A model generated the notes under the pieces. That model was not told the origin of the DNA. It was given only the letters and a program-made list of their open reading frames with translations, and made no database searches. The translations under genes were made by a program, and so were the position numbers. 64,000 nt of DNA from Cuniculiplasma divulgatum (lineage in GTDB: Archaea; Thermoplasmatota; Thermoplasmata; Thermoplasmatales; Thermoplasmataceae): positions 868,001 to 932,000 of the forward strand of contig CP133595.1 in the NCBI GenBank assembly GCA_031200235.1, written 5' to 3'. Positions 1 through 8,701 of the stretch are shown in pieces. How positions within the stretch are numbered: position 1 is the first letter of the stretch; each line of letters opens with the position of its first letter.

Positions 1-1
1 G

Positions 2-433
2 AGCCCAATGCTGGTGGATCGCCTGAGCAACGGGAAGGCAATGATTGCATTCATAGCTGATGCTGTGCTGTCTGCCTCCCCATCAGGATTCATATCCCAG
101 AAGATGCTCTTCGGATCGGTCCTTTCCAGATTCTACAAGCCCATGCTGTTCGTGCTGAACAAGCTCGATCTCATCACCGATGATGATCTGGAGGCGGTCA
201 TGAGATGGGAGGATTCTCCTGATCTTCTCCGGGATGCCCTCATGGACGAGAAGCAGGAGATGGTGAAGGACTACTTCTCCGCTGTGCTCAACGCATTCAA
301 GGAGAGCCAGATGGTCAGCAAGATCTTCCCCGTTTCTGCAAAGGACATGTACGGCTTCGAGGACATCTACAGCGAGATGTCGCTTTTCTTCACCGGGGGA
401 TCAGACACCGATACCATGTACAGGGACGACTGA
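2..433 (+). CDS. GPN-loop GTPase, C-terminal part (5' end lies outside the window)
   Basis: The reading frame is open from the first bases, so the gene starts before the window. What remains is the second half of a GPN-loop (XAB1/Npa3-type) GTPase. The G4 motif NKLD sits in the sequence 'FVLNKLDLI' and the G5-like motif 'PVSAKDMYGFEDI' lies near the C-terminus. Eukaryotic relatives help assemble RNA polymerase; the archaeal role is less clear. The P-loop and GPN motif would be upstream and cannot be checked. It ends with a short acidic tail. Family confident, cellular role inferred. Confidence 0.8.
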   Translation, partial: SPMLVDRLSNGKAMIAFIADAVLSASPSGFISQKMLFGSVLSRFYKPMLFVLNKLDLITDDDLEAVMRWEDSPDLLRDALMDEKQEMVKDYFSAVLNAFKESQMVSKIFPVSAKDMYGFEDIYSEMSLFFTGGSDTDTMYRDD

Positions 434-578
434 AAGCTGTTCTTCTATTATTTTATGCATTTTAAAAAAAACCGAATCACGATCCTTATTAAAGGGGGCT
501 GCCGGAATTATGCCAATCCTTTAAGCCATCCTCCTGCCCCTGCAAAAATGTTTTAATCCCATGGCAATAGTAGCCACA

Positions 579-788
579 ATGGGAGCAAAACATCACTGCC
601 TTATATGCGGAGACCTCATCTACGGCGGCATGTACTGTTCCACCTGCTCCCGTGAAATAGGGAGATCCAGAACCATGGACGATGAATCCATGGAGGAGTG
701 GATTGACCGTGTCAGGTACACAAAACCAATGTATCTTTATTCGGAACACCATAACCTGCTCCAGCTGGATGTGTTCTTCTGGCACTGA
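579..788 (+). CDS. Small putative zinc-binding protein, 69 aa
   Basis: Unrecognised small protein with two CxxC knuckles near the N-terminus ('CLIC' and 'CSTC', about 12 residues apart), which suggests a single zinc site, followed by an acidic stretch and an aromatic C-terminus. I prefer the ATG at 579 over the one at 561. A TATA-like AT-rich element at about 549-557 is then about 26 bases upstream, as for other leaderless genes here, and the zinc knuckle begins straight after the Met. Function unknown. Confidence 0.55.
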   Translation: MGAKHHCLICGDLIYGGMYCSTCSREIGRSRTMDDESMEEWIDRVRYTKPMYLYSEHHNLLQLDVFFWH

Positions 789-836
789 CCGGCCTGTTTT
801 CCTCTTAAAAACATTACTGTACAGCCGTCATTAAGG

Positions 837-847
837 TTTTATATTAA
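837..847 (+). promoter_or_regulatory. TATA box of the superoxide dismutase gene
   Basis: TTTTATATTAA lies about 30 bases before the ATG at 874. Unlike most genes here, this one also has a Shine-Dalgarno-like AGGTGA at about 862-867. Confidence 0.55.
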
Positions 848-873
848 GACTCAATGAAGAAACAGGTGAAAAA

Positions 874-1488
874 ATGGCTGAAAACTGGCAAATAAAAGAC
901 AAACTGAAGCCAAGCGGGCTGGATGGAATTTCTGACAAGCAGATAGATTACCATTTTGAAACCCACTACAAGGGCTATGTGAACAAGCTGAACGAGATCT
1001 GGGAGAAGCTCCCAAACGCAGACAGGAGCAAGGCGAACCAGAATTACAGTGAATTCAGGGAACTCAAGCTGGAGGAGACCTTCAACTTTGATGGATCACT
1101 CCTGCACGAAACCTACTTTGCAAACCTCGCAAAGGAACACGCTCCCGTGTCTGAATCCTTCAAGAAGCAGGTTGAGAAGGACTTCGGAAGTTATGAGAAG
1201 TGGGTTGAGGATTTCAAGGCAACTGGAGTTGCTTTCAGGGGCTGGAGCCTTTGCGTCTTCGACCTTAACACGGGAAAGCTGAGGAATGTCGGCGCCGATG
1301 TCCACAACACCAATGGCATATGGAATGCCATACTTGTGCTTGCCCTGGACGTCTATGAGCATGCATACTACACGGACTACGGACCAAAGAGAGCTCCATA
1401 CCTGGACGCCTTCCTGAAGAACGTGAAGTGGTCAGATGTGGAACAGAGGCTTGAAAAGGCCAAGAAAATGTATGAAATTTTCAAATAA
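874..1488 (+). CDS. sod: Superoxide dismutase, Fe/Mn family
   Basis: Converts superoxide to hydrogen peroxide and oxygen in the cytoplasm. The full 204-residue length is usual for the family. The metal ligands can be read: His27 in 'HFETHYKGYV', His78 in 'LLHETYF', and the Asp and His of 'DVYEHAYYTDYG' (DxWEHAYY in most members, with Trp replaced by Tyr). The gene stands alone with its own TATA box. A T-run at about 1494-1500 after the stop is a plausible archaeal terminator. Whether iron or manganese is used cannot be told from the sequence. Confidence 0.95.
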   Translation: MAENWQIKDKLKPSGLDGISDKQIDYHFETHYKGYVNKLNEIWEKLPNADRSKANQNYSEFRELKLEETFNFDGSLLHETYFANLAKEHAPVSESFKKQVEKDFGSYEKWVEDFKATGVAFRGWSLCVFDLNTGKLRNVGADVHNTNGIWNAILVLALDVYEHAYYTDYGPKRAPYLDAFLKNVKWSDVEQRLEKAKKMYEIFK

Positions 1489-1492
1489 TCCC

Positions 1493-1501
1493 CTTTTTTT
1501 T
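1493..1501 (+). terminator. Poly-T terminator after sod
   Basis: A run of T residues straight after the sod stop codon, before the next promoter at about 1521. Archaeal RNA polymerase stops on such U-tracts. Confidence 0.4.
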
Positions 1502-1520
1502 GTTCAGTCGCAGACAATAA

Positions 1521-1530
1521 TATTTTAACC
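1521..1530 (+). promoter_or_regulatory. TATA box for ogg (leaderless start)
   Basis: TATTTTAACC is centred about 27 bases before the ATG at 1552, so the transcript probably begins at the start codon. Confidence 0.5.
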
Positions 1531-1551
1531 GGTTCATGATACAAAGGCAGA

Positions 1552-2220
1552 ATGGAGAAAACCCCTGTCCTGCCTTTCCGTGAATCAGATTTCGGGCCCT
1601 CTGTTGAGGGCATAGCCGATCTGATGAATTCCCCGTTCTCGCTGGAAGTCCAGGCTAAGGCCGCTGAATTCAGGAGCATGGGGCAGAAGTCAGCGGAAGA
1701 TCTCTTTGGGGAACTCTGTTTCTGCATCCTTGCTGCAAACACCTCTGCCGAGATGGGCCTCCGGACCCAGCTGTATATAGGGAACCACGGGTTCATAAAC
1801 TACCCGGAGGAAAAACTCAGGGATGAACTGAAGAAGGTGAAGTACAGGTTCTACAACCTCAGGAGCTCTTTCATAGTTAAAGCCAGACCAGTAATGTACA
1901 TGCTTCCGGACATTGCAAGGAGCATGGACCCATGGGAGGCCAGGGAATTCCTGGTGGAGAACGTCAAGGGCATAGGGTACAAGGAGGCATCACATTTCCT
2001 GAGGAATGTTGGGGTTTTCCGTTTTGCCATCCTGGACAAGCATATCATCAGGATGCTATCCTCTGCCTTCCCGGATGGCGGGGGAGCAAAGATCACCTCG
2101 CCTTCAAGGTATCTGGAAATGGAGAAGTACTTCCTGGCCCTGGCGGAATCGCTGAATCTCGAGCCGGGAATCCTGGACCTCTACATGTGGAAGATTGCCA
2201 CTGGAAAGCTGATAAAGTAA
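1552..2220 (+). CDS. ogg: 8-oxoguanine DNA glycosylase/AP lyase, Ogg2 type
   Basis: Removes 8-oxoguanine from DNA and nicks the abasic strand. The protein has 222 residues and fits the archaeal Ogg2 group of the helix-hairpin-helix GPD superfamily. The hairpin 'VKGIGYKEASHFLRNVG' carries the catalytic Lys, and the conserved Asp lies in 'FAILDKHI'. It starts about 27 bases from a TATA box. The next gene (nnr) follows after about 40 bases, so the two may be co-transcribed as metabolite and DNA damage repair genes. Confidence 0.9.
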   Translation: MEKTPVLPFRESDFGPSVEGIADLMNSPFSLEVQAKAAEFRSMGQKSAEDLFGELCFCILAANTSAEMGLRTQLYIGNHGFINYPEEKLRDELKKVKYRFYNLRSSFIVKARPVMYMLPDIARSMDPWEAREFLVENVKGIGYKEASHFLRNVGVFRFAILDKHIIRMLSSAFPDGGGAKITSPSRYLEMEKYFLALAESLNLEPGILDLYMWKIATGKLIK

Positions 2221-2262
2221 AGTACCGGCAAACTGTTTGTACCAGATAGTGCATGCAATTCT

Positions 2263-3648
2263 ATGATGTCCTACGATGATGTTGCCAGGGCGGACAGGAA
2301 TTATGAATACTTTGTTGGGGACCTGTGGACCCTCATGCAGAATGCCGGAGCCAGGGTGGCGGAATATGTTTCAGCGTCCCAGGGAGACGGAAAGAAAGTT
2401 CTGGTGGTTGCCGGGAACGGCAACAATGGCGGGGACGGCATTGTGGCGGGAACGCTGCTTTCAGGGAAAAACACCGTGAGCCTCTTCCCCATCTCCGGGC
2501 CATATGGAATGAAGACCAGGGATTCCCGCCATGCCATGAGGGATTACAGGGGCAGGTTCATGGACATGCAGTCTTTCATGGAGGAAGCATCCAGCTACCA
2601 TGTGATCATCGATGCCATCTTCGGGTCCGGTTTTTCAGGCGAACCCCGGCCCCCGTATGACACCATAATCAGGAAGATCAATGAATCCGGCGTATACATT
2701 GTGTCCGTTGACGTTCCATCTGCACTTGGATCATCACTCCCTGTGAAGCCGGATGCCACAGTGACCTTTTCCGATTCCAAGACAGGAATGACACCCGAGA
2801 ACTCCGGAAAAATAGTTGTCGCCGACATAGGCATTCCAGAAAAGGTCTTCACCCATAACGGCCCCGGTGAATTTGTCTATTTCAGAAAATCAGAGAAATC
2901 CTCCCACAAGGGCATGAACGGCAGGGCCGCAATAATAGGCGGATGGACCTACCATGGTTCTGCCGTTATTGCATCCGGAGGAGCAATGGCCGTAGGTTCC
3001 GATCTGGTGAAGATCTACACCACTGGCCTCAATTATCCAATCATTTCCTCATACGATCCGGGCATCATTGTGAGGAACCTGGATCTTGAAGTACCCCATG
3101 AAGAGGTCATGAACAATGATTCCATACTGGTAGGATCCGGCCTGGGGAAGGGGCAGGATGTTCACTTCATAACAGGCCTGGTGAAGGGATTCACGGGCAC
3201 AATAGTCCTTGACGCCGAAGGGCTGGACTTCCACAGGCAGATCAGGGAAGCCGCTCCAGGCAGCCGCATCATCATGACACCGCATACCGGGGAATTCCGG
3301 CGCATCTCAGGTCTGGAGCCCACCGCTGAAAATGCAGCTGCGTTTGCCAGATCCACAGGATCCTGCGTGATCCTGAAGGGCGTTGTGGACACCGTCACCG
3401 ATGGAAAGGCCACAAGATTCACTGAGGGGGGCAACCCCAGGATGACCATGGGCGGAACCGGCGATCTGCTTGCGGGACTCGTGACTGGTCTGGCTGCCAG
3501 GACTGCCGACCCCTTCAGGGCCTCGTGCATGGCCTCATTCCTCAACAAGAGTGCTGGCGACTTCTGCCAGAGGCAGAAATCACTCTGGTACAGCGTCACT
3601 GACATGATTCACGCCATCCCGGATCTCATGATACAGTACGTGGGATAG
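2263..3648 (+). CDS. nnr: Bifunctional NAD(P)H-hydrate repair enzyme (epimerase + ADP-dependent dehydratase)
   Basis: Repairs NADHX and NADPHX, the hydrated forms of NAD(P)H. The N-terminal half is the YjeF_N epimerase domain ('GNGNNGGDG', about residues 50-58). The C-terminal half is the carbohydrate-kinase-like dehydratase, with 'GMNGRAAIIGG' and the phosphate-binding 'GGTGDLLAGLVTGL'. At 461 residues it is the usual fusion length. ATG codons at 2263 and 2266 are both possible; no clear promoter of its own is visible. Confidence 0.93.
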   Translation: MMSYDDVARADRNYEYFVGDLWTLMQNAGARVAEYVSASQGDGKKVLVVAGNGNNGGDGIVAGTLLSGKNTVSLFPISGPYGMKTRDSRHAMRDYRGRFMDMQSFMEEASSYHVIIDAIFGSGFSGEPRPPYDTIIRKINESGVYIVSVDVPSALGSSLPVKPDATVTFSDSKTGMTPENSGKIVVADIGIPEKVFTHNGPGEFVYFRKSEKSSHKGMNGRAAIIGGWTYHGSAVIASGGAMAVGSDLVKIYTTGLNYPIISSYDPGIIVRNLDLEVPHEEVMNNDSILVGSGLGKGQDVHFITGLVKGFTGTIVLDAEGLDFHRQIREAAPGSRIIMTPHTGEFRRISGLEPTAENAAAFARSTGSCVILKGVVDTVTDGKATRFTEGGNPRMTMGGTGDLLAGLVTGLAARTADPFRASCMASFLNKSAGDFCQRQKSLWYSVTDMIHAIPDLMIQYVG

Positions 3649-3676
3649 ATCCTGATGGATTCAGGCATTTCATGGT

Positions 3677-3687
3677 AAAAATTTTAA
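3677..3687 (+). promoter_or_regulatory. TATA box for prs
   Basis: AAAATTTTAAC is centred about 30 bases before the ATG at 3713; a leaderless start is likely. Confidence 0.45.
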
Positions 3688-3712
3688 CACCGTTGCAATA
3701 GCCTTTATTATC

Positions 3713-4564
3713 ATGTTAATAGTGCCATCCTCGTCGTCTCTGAAACTTGCAAAGTCCGTGGCAGAAATATCCGGATCAACCCTGTCGGATGTTGAAAGAA
3801 AGAGGTTCCCTGACGGCGAGATGTATGTCAGGATTCTTTCAGAAACCCTGAACATGGATGTTGCTGTTCTGGGGAATACACGCACGGATTCTGATATCCT
3901 GGAGATGCTCCTCCTGCTGAATGCGGCAAGGGAGGGCGGAGCAAAGCGGGTCATTGCAGTCATACCCTACTTCGGATATGCCAGGCAGCATATGCGCTAC
4001 AAGGACGGGGAGCCCGTATCATCCAGGGTCATTACCCAGGCTCTGGATAACTCCAGTGATGAGATAATATGCGTGGAGATACACGACGAGCAGACCCTGA
4101 GCTTCTCCAGCAAGCCGTTCCGGAACCTCAGCGCTGAACGGTCAATGACTGATCATTTCATGAACCATGTCCCTGATTATGTTCTTTCCCCGGATGACGG
4201 AGGATACGACAGGGCAAAGAAGCTTGCAGAAAGCATAGGTACGAGGGCAGCATATATTTTCAAGAAGCGCATAGATCCAAAGACTGTTGAGATGAAGCTC
4301 CCTGACATAGACTTTTCAGGCAGGACCATACTTCTGGTGGACGACATCATCTCAACGGGGGGAACAATTATTAAGGCCATCAAGCTATTAAGACAGGCTG
4401 GTGCCTCAAGAATCAGCGTAGCTGCTGTCCATGGTGTGTTTGCCAGGGATTCCGACAGGATCATATCCTCTGAAGTTGACGAACTTGCAGTGTGCGATAC
4501 CATCGACGGCCCCTACAGCACCATTTCAATTGCAGGCACCATTGCCGGATCGCTGGAGAGATGA
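3713..4564 (+). CDS. prs: Ribose-phosphate pyrophosphokinase
   Basis: Makes PRPP from ribose 5-phosphate and ATP, for nucleotide, histidine and tryptophan synthesis. It has 283 residues, the short archaeal form. Visible motifs are 'RFPDGEMYVRI' near the N-terminus, the ATP-binding loop 'PYFGYARQ', and the PRPP loop 'LLVDDIISTGGTI' near residue 205. kptA begins 3 bases after the stop, so the two form an operon. Confidence 0.95.
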   Translation: MLIVPSSSSLKLAKSVAEISGSTLSDVERKRFPDGEMYVRILSETLNMDVAVLGNTRTDSDILEMLLLLNAAREGGAKRVIAVIPYFGYARQHMRYKDGEPVSSRVITQALDNSSDEIICVEIHDEQTLSFSSKPFRNLSAERSMTDHFMNHVPDYVLSPDDGGYDRAKKLAESIGTRAAYIFKKRIDPKTVEMKLPDIDFSGRTILLVDDIISTGGTIIKAIKLLRQAGASRISVAAVHGVFARDSDRIISSEVDELAVCDTIDGPYSTISIAGTIAGSLER

Positions 4565-4567
4565 AAA

Positions 4568-5305
4568 ATGGGCGAGGAACTCAGGGTATGCCAGAGGGAT
4601 GGCCCCTTCAGGGGAAGCCAGTGCCCTGTCTGTGGTGCAAGGGGAAAGGTGCTGATGCATGAGAACGAGGTTGAGGGAGTGGGAAGGATACTTGCAGGAA
4701 TGCTCAGGCATTTCCCTGAGAACTACGGCATACGCCTCAATGACCACGGCTGGGTGAAGATATACACCATTATTCCAGTTATAAGGGCTCAGAAAAGGAA
4801 CTTCTGGTGGCTCACGCCTTTCCATGTGGAGGCGCTGGTGATGACCGATCCAAAGGGCAGGTACCAGATAAACGACCGCGGAGAGATCAGGGCCGCATAC
4901 GGCCACACCATCCCCATCAATGTGGACGATATGCCAACAGACGTGCCGGCAAAGCTTTATTACCAGACCACTGACGAGGAGCTTGAGTTCATAAGGGAAA
5001 CAGGAATAAGCCCCTCCGACAAGAGCTGGATACACCTGTCACTCACCGCCCGCCAGGCCTTCGTGTCCGGTCTGTTCCATATCGATTCGCCTGCAGTTGT
5101 TGATATAGATGCTGCTGCGCTGGAAGAGGCAGGGTACCCTGTCTACAGGGCAACAGAGGATGTTTTCCTGGTTGGCGAGATTCCGCCACAATTCGTTGGA
5201 GGCAAGATATCTGAAACCTTTGAGCTCACTCCGGAGGAGAAGGAGGAAATCGCCCAGGTGAGGGAACGAATGGAAAGAAGGATGAACAGGGATTCTTCCC
5301 AGTAA
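4568..5305 (+). CDS. kptA: RNA 2'-phosphotransferase, Tpt1/KptA family, with N-terminal zinc ribbon
   Basis: Moves a 2'-phosphate from RNA to NAD. The core KptA domain covers roughly residues 35-215: the helical 'GVGRILAGMLRHFPENYGI' with 'HGWVKI', then 'YGHTIPIN', 'LYYQTTDEELE', 'WIHLSLTARQAF' and 'VFLVGEIPPQFV'. The first 30 residues hold two Cys pairs, 'CQRDGPFRGSQCPVCGARG', a likely zinc ribbon that many bacterial KptA proteins lack. A charged helix closes the protein. It directly follows prs. The biological substrate in archaea is not settled. Confidence 0.88.
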   Translation: MGEELRVCQRDGPFRGSQCPVCGARGKVLMHENEVEGVGRILAGMLRHFPENYGIRLNDHGWVKIYTIIPVIRAQKRNFWWLTPFHVEALVMTDPKGRYQINDRGEIRAAYGHTIPINVDDMPTDVPAKLYYQTTDEELEFIRETGISPSDKSWIHLSLTARQAFVSGLFHIDSPAVVDIDAAALEEAGYPVYRATEDVFLVGEIPPQFVGGKISETFELTPEEKEEIAQVRERMERRMNRDSSQ

Positions 5306-5360
5306 TCTCCCTGCATTTTCACAAAGATTGGGATGGTCTGTGCTGGCTGTTTCCATCCAG

Positions 5361-6200
5361 TCATGGAATGATTTTACTGAGCAGCGTGATGAGCACCAGT
5401 GTCACCAGTATCCATGATGATGAATAGGCTCCCAGTGTTTTTATGCCGCTTTTCCGCATCAGCAGGAGCCCGGCTGTCGCGCCTGACAGTACCGTCCCCA
5501 TGATGATCACCGGCAGAGGATCAAGTATGCCTGGAACTGCAGCAATGATTATTGCGGATGCCAGAACCGGGACTTCCACAGCATACCATGTGCGGAAGAA
5601 ATCCCCCCGATGTGCCCTTGCCGACATGATGGCTGTAGCCCCTATGGCAAGGATGATGTTCAGGGCGGAGAACAGGCTGAAATATTCAACCTCAGTCAGG
5701 GTAAACCTTCCTGTGAGGGCACTGCTTATCAATGGAAACTGGGATGTGATGGCCACCATTGATGATCCCCTGTTAAGGCTGCCCCTTTCAGCCGTGAACC
5801 TTTCCGTGCATGAAAACATCGCCAGTGTAGCCGCAAATATGAGCACCGGCATGAAAGGGAGGTATCCCGCAATGATGCCGAAGGCCAGAACTGCAGCTTC
5901 AAGGGCAAGTATGCCCCACTGGGCAGGCTCCATGCGGGATTCCAGACTGGCCATGAATCCCTGCTGGGAGGACCGCGCTTCCCTGAGGGATGAAAGGATT
6001 GCATCGTAAATGCTTATGCCGGGCAGCATTGATGCCAGAAGGATCAGGCCGTACACATGGTACCGGGATGCATACAGAACTCCAAGGATTACCGTTGCAG
6101 ACCATGTTACAATGAGCCCGTGCTCTCTGGGAAGGATCTTCACATGGGCTGGAATTGTCTGCTCCTTATAACAGGCGGTTCTAACATTTAAGGCATACAC
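5361..6200 (-). CDS. Polytopic membrane protein, YwiC-like
   Basis: About eight hydrophobic helices are visible. The N-terminal signature 'PREHGLIVTW' resembles the PREHG motif of YwiC-like proteins, whose function is unknown. The given start (6200) places about 25 residues before the motif. Internal GTG or ATT starts closer to it are possible, because a TTATAAGGAG stretch lies just before them. The gene is convergent with kptA and in the same direction as the flavin oxidoreductase upstream. Confidence 0.6.
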   Translation of the reverse strand: MYALNVRTACYKEQTIPAHVKILPREHGLIVTWSATVILGVLYASRYHVYGLILLASMLPGISIYDAILSSLREARSSQQGFMASLESRMEPAQWGILALEAAVLAFGIIAGYLPFMPVLIFAATLAMFSCTERFTAERGSLNRGSSMVAITSQFPLISSALTGRFTLTEVEYFSLFSALNIILAIGATAIMSARAHRGDFFRTWYAVEVPVLASAIIIAAVPGILDPLPVIIMGTVLSGATAGLLLMRKSGIKTLGAYSSSWILVTLVLITLLSKIIP

Positions 6201-6215
6201 TGATCCGGAACAATG

Positions 6216-7877
6216 CTAGAGATAATCGCTTGACCTCCCTTCCACATATTTCCGGAATGATTCCCTGCCCCACATCATGGCCTGCAGTATGTCATACTGG
6301 TGCCTCTGCATTATTGATACATCAGGGTCCCTGTCTGCCTTTCGGACTATGCTTATTCCCGCTTTCTCTGCTATGTCCCTGTATGCTGCCTGCCTGACGC
6401 GATCCAGGCTTGACAGGCTCCTTTCAGTCATTATGACCTCATGATTGGCACTGATCCTCAGGGCGTCGTCATGGTACCGGTATATGTTTGAATCTATGAC
6501 TATCTCCTCCTGATCCGGTAAATCAGGGTAAACCGTGGCTGGCAGGCAGTAGAGGCCGTCCCCGCTGAATTTTTCCCCGGTTATTATTTCCACGCCCATC
6601 CTCTGCAGAACCGTGCTGTAATAATCCACAAGCCTTCCGGTCTCGAACTTTTTCCATCTGTCCCAGATCTGCAGAAGCTGCCCCCCGATCCTGTCACTGG
6701 CTTCATACAGCGTAACCTTCATGCCGGATTTTGCAGCAGTAAGGGCCGCCTCAAGGCCGCTGACACCGGCTCCGGCTATTGCAATATCACCTGATAGCCT
6801 GATTGCGGGCTTCCTGACAGATTCCAGGCCAGTATCGGGATTCACTGTGCACCTGACTTCGCCAAAACCCAGGTCCCTGCACGCCTGGTTGCACCTTATG
6901 CATGGCCTCAGTGTATGGGGGGCATTCAGCAGCTTCTCAGCAAAGTACGGATCAGCCAGTTCAGCTCTACCCACGGAGACAAAGTCCGCCTTCTCCAGGA
7001 CCTTCTGCGCGTCCTGCAGGCTGGTGACGGACCCAACCACCATGGTGGTCAGGTTTGCCTTCCTGGGTAACCTTTCCAGAATGTGTGTTCTGGGGCTGTA
7101 GAATGATGACGAAGATCCGGGTGGGGCAAAACGGCCCGCGGAGAAATGCACGTAGTCAATCCCTTTGAGGGATTCAGCAATTTTCAGGCCATAATCAGGC
7201 CCGTATCCGTCCGAATCATCCTCATAGAGGCTCAGCCTGATGCCAAGTGCAATATCTTCCTGCTGCCTGATGCCGTCAATTATGTCCTGGACGATCCTGA
7301 GGCGGTTCTCGAATGATCCGCCATACCGGTCTGACCTGAGGTTCAGCGCCGGCGACAGGAACTCCTGCAGCAGGTAACCATGTGCCCCGTGCAGCTCAAT
7401 TCCGTCAAAGTTAGCCCTCCTGGCAAATCCGGCAGCCCTGATGAAGGATGACACTACCGAATCTATGTCATTTACTGTCATTTCCCTTGGAGTGTATCCC
7501 ACATAATCCACTGCGGATGGAGCCATGGGGGATTCCCTGTTTGTGTCCAGAAAAGCCTTTCCGCCGGCATGGACAAGCTGCATGAACACCCTGCTTCCAT
7601 GCATGTGGATGCGCTCCGTGAGCCTCCTGAATTTAGGTATGAAGTCATAGCTGTACACACCGGCTTCATTCCTTGAACCACGGGAATTTTCGCTGTCCAC
7701 ATATGTGTATTCTGTTATTATGAGGCCTGTGCCGCCTCTGGCTCTTTCCTCAAGATACGCAATGTGGTTTTCATTGGTATTGCCGTCCGGATCTGCGAGG
7801 TTGGATATCATGGGCGCCATGACTATCCTGTTCCTTATGGGGACATTTCCAATCGAACCTGGTTCTCCTATATTCAT
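6216..7877 (-). CDS. NADH:flavin oxidoreductase, Old Yellow Enzyme/2,4-dienoyl-CoA reductase family
   Basis: The N-terminal TIM barrel (about 1-330) has the FMN-barrel start 'NRIVMAPM' and 'GIELHGAHGYLLQEFLSP'. A Cys cluster 'CIRCNQAC' with a following 'VRCTVNP' fits a 4Fe-4S site. A Rossmann motif 'IAGAGVSGLEAALTAAKSG' begins the FAD domain. The total of 553 residues is about 100 shorter than classic bacterial dienoyl-CoA reductases, so the C-terminal nucleotide domain is reduced. The surrounding acyl-CoA genes suggest it reduces unsaturated acyl-CoA or enoate compounds; the substrate is inferred. Confidence 0.85.
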   Translation of the reverse strand: MNIGEPGSIGNVPIRNRIVMAPMISNLADPDGNTNENHIAYLEERARGGTGLIITEYTYVDSENSRGSRNEAGVYSYDFIPKFRRLTERIHMHGSRVFMQLVHAGGKAFLDTNRESPMAPSAVDYVGYTPREMTVNDIDSVVSSFIRAAGFARRANFDGIELHGAHGYLLQEFLSPALNLRSDRYGGSFENRLRIVQDIIDGIRQQEDIALGIRLSLYEDDSDGYGPDYGLKIAESLKGIDYVHFSAGRFAPPGSSSSFYSPRTHILERLPRKANLTTMVVGSVTSLQDAQKVLEKADFVSVGRAELADPYFAEKLLNAPHTLRPCIRCNQACRDLGFGEVRCTVNPDTGLESVRKPAIRLSGDIAIAGAGVSGLEAALTAAKSGMKVTLYEASDRIGGQLLQIWDRWKKFETGRLVDYYSTVLQRMGVEIITGEKFSGDGLYCLPATVYPDLPDQEEIVIDSNIYRYHDDALRISANHEVIMTERSLSSLDRVRQAAYRDIAEKAGISIVRKADRDPDVSIMQRHQYDILQAMMWGRESFRKYVEGRSSDYL

Positions 7878-7936
7878 CCCGCAGAGAATAGGACTTCATT
7901 CTTAAGAGTAGCCATTTAGGGCTTGCAGGCGAAAAG

Positions 7937-7948
7937 GTTAAAAATTAT
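7937..7948 (+). promoter_or_regulatory. TATA box for the SDR at 7965
   Basis: GTTAAAAATTAT is centred about 22 bases before ATG 7965. This supports that start over the upstream in-frame TTG at 7923. Confidence 0.45.
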
Positions 7949-7964
7949 CCCGGATGGAGTGATC

Positions 7965-8663
7965 ATGCAGAACGTTGTGGTAAGCGGCATTGGGCCCGGA
8001 ATGGGGTGTGCCGTCTCAAGGGCTCTGGCCAGAGGTGGATGTGGAGTTTATGCAATTTCCAGAAGCAAAGCTGGCGAGAAAATTGCTGCAGACATTGGAA
8101 TAAGGCACTATTCTGGAGACCTCAGGGATCCTCATTCAGTTCATGAAGTGTTTTCCAGCATCCTGCATGACGCGGGCAGCATCCATCATGTGGTCCATAC
8201 CGCGGGGGGGTTTTTCAGGAAATCGGGACTGGGTGATGTTGATAATGATCTCTTTGCCTCCGCGCTGATGAACAATGCCCAGACATTTTACAACGTTGCA
8301 AGGGAAAGCCTGGCTTATCTCTCACAGTCACATGGTTCCATAACTGCAGTTACTGCAGCCAGGCACGTGTACATGAACAGCCATGCCGGCTATGCAGCGG
8401 GAAAGGGAGCTGTGACCTTCATGGTTCATGAGCTTGCAGGAGAGCTTGCCCCCAGGGGAATCAGGATTAATGCCGTGGCTCCCGGTTTCATATCCAAGGA
8501 GAACTGTGGGGGATCAGACGTAAAGAATCTGCTGGAAACAGGCCGGCACAGTGCCGATCCCATTGCATCTGCAGTAATGTGGATCATGAGCAGCGAAGAG
8601 ATTACAGGGCAGATCGTTGAGGTGGATTCCGGGTTCGGAACGCAGATTCCAGATGGCCTCTGA
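7965..8663 (+). CDS. Short-chain dehydrogenase/reductase
   Basis: NAD(P)-dependent SDR of about 232 residues. The nucleotide site is a slightly unusual 'GIGPGMG' in place of TGxxxGIG. The catalytic region has 'YAAGKGAV' (Tyr-x3-Lys), followed by 'RINAVAPGFI'. The C-terminal 'GQIVEVDSG' resembles 3-oxoacyl reductases. It lies between the flavin oxidoreductase and the thiolase, so an acyl-CoA or hydroxyacyl substrate is a reasonable guess. Confidence 0.8.
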   Translation: MQNVVVSGIGPGMGCAVSRALARGGCGVYAISRSKAGEKIAADIGIRHYSGDLRDPHSVHEVFSSILHDAGSIHHVVHTAGGFFRKSGLGDVDNDLFASALMNNAQTFYNVARESLAYLSQSHGSITAVTAARHVYMNSHAGYAAGKGAVTFMVHELAGELAPRGIRINAVAPGFISKENCGGSDVKNLLETGRHSADPIASAVMWIMSSEEITGQIVEVDSGFGTQIPDGL

Positions 8664-8672
8664 AAAGTGACA

Positions 8673-8682
8673 GTTTAATAAA
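8673..8682 (+). promoter_or_regulatory. TATA box for the thiolase operon
   Basis: GTTTAATAAA is centred about 25 bases before ATG 8702, as expected for a leaderless start. Confidence 0.45.
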
Positions 8683-8701
8683 TCAAAATGCCGTACAGAA
8701 A

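Noticed and set aside
489-785. 98-residue minus-strand ORF
   Set aside because: Shadow of the small zinc protein gene on the plus strand; it has no motif.
5443-6009. 188-residue plus-strand ORF opposite the YwiC-like gene
   Set aside because: The minus-strand frame has clear membrane helices and a family motif; this is its shadow.
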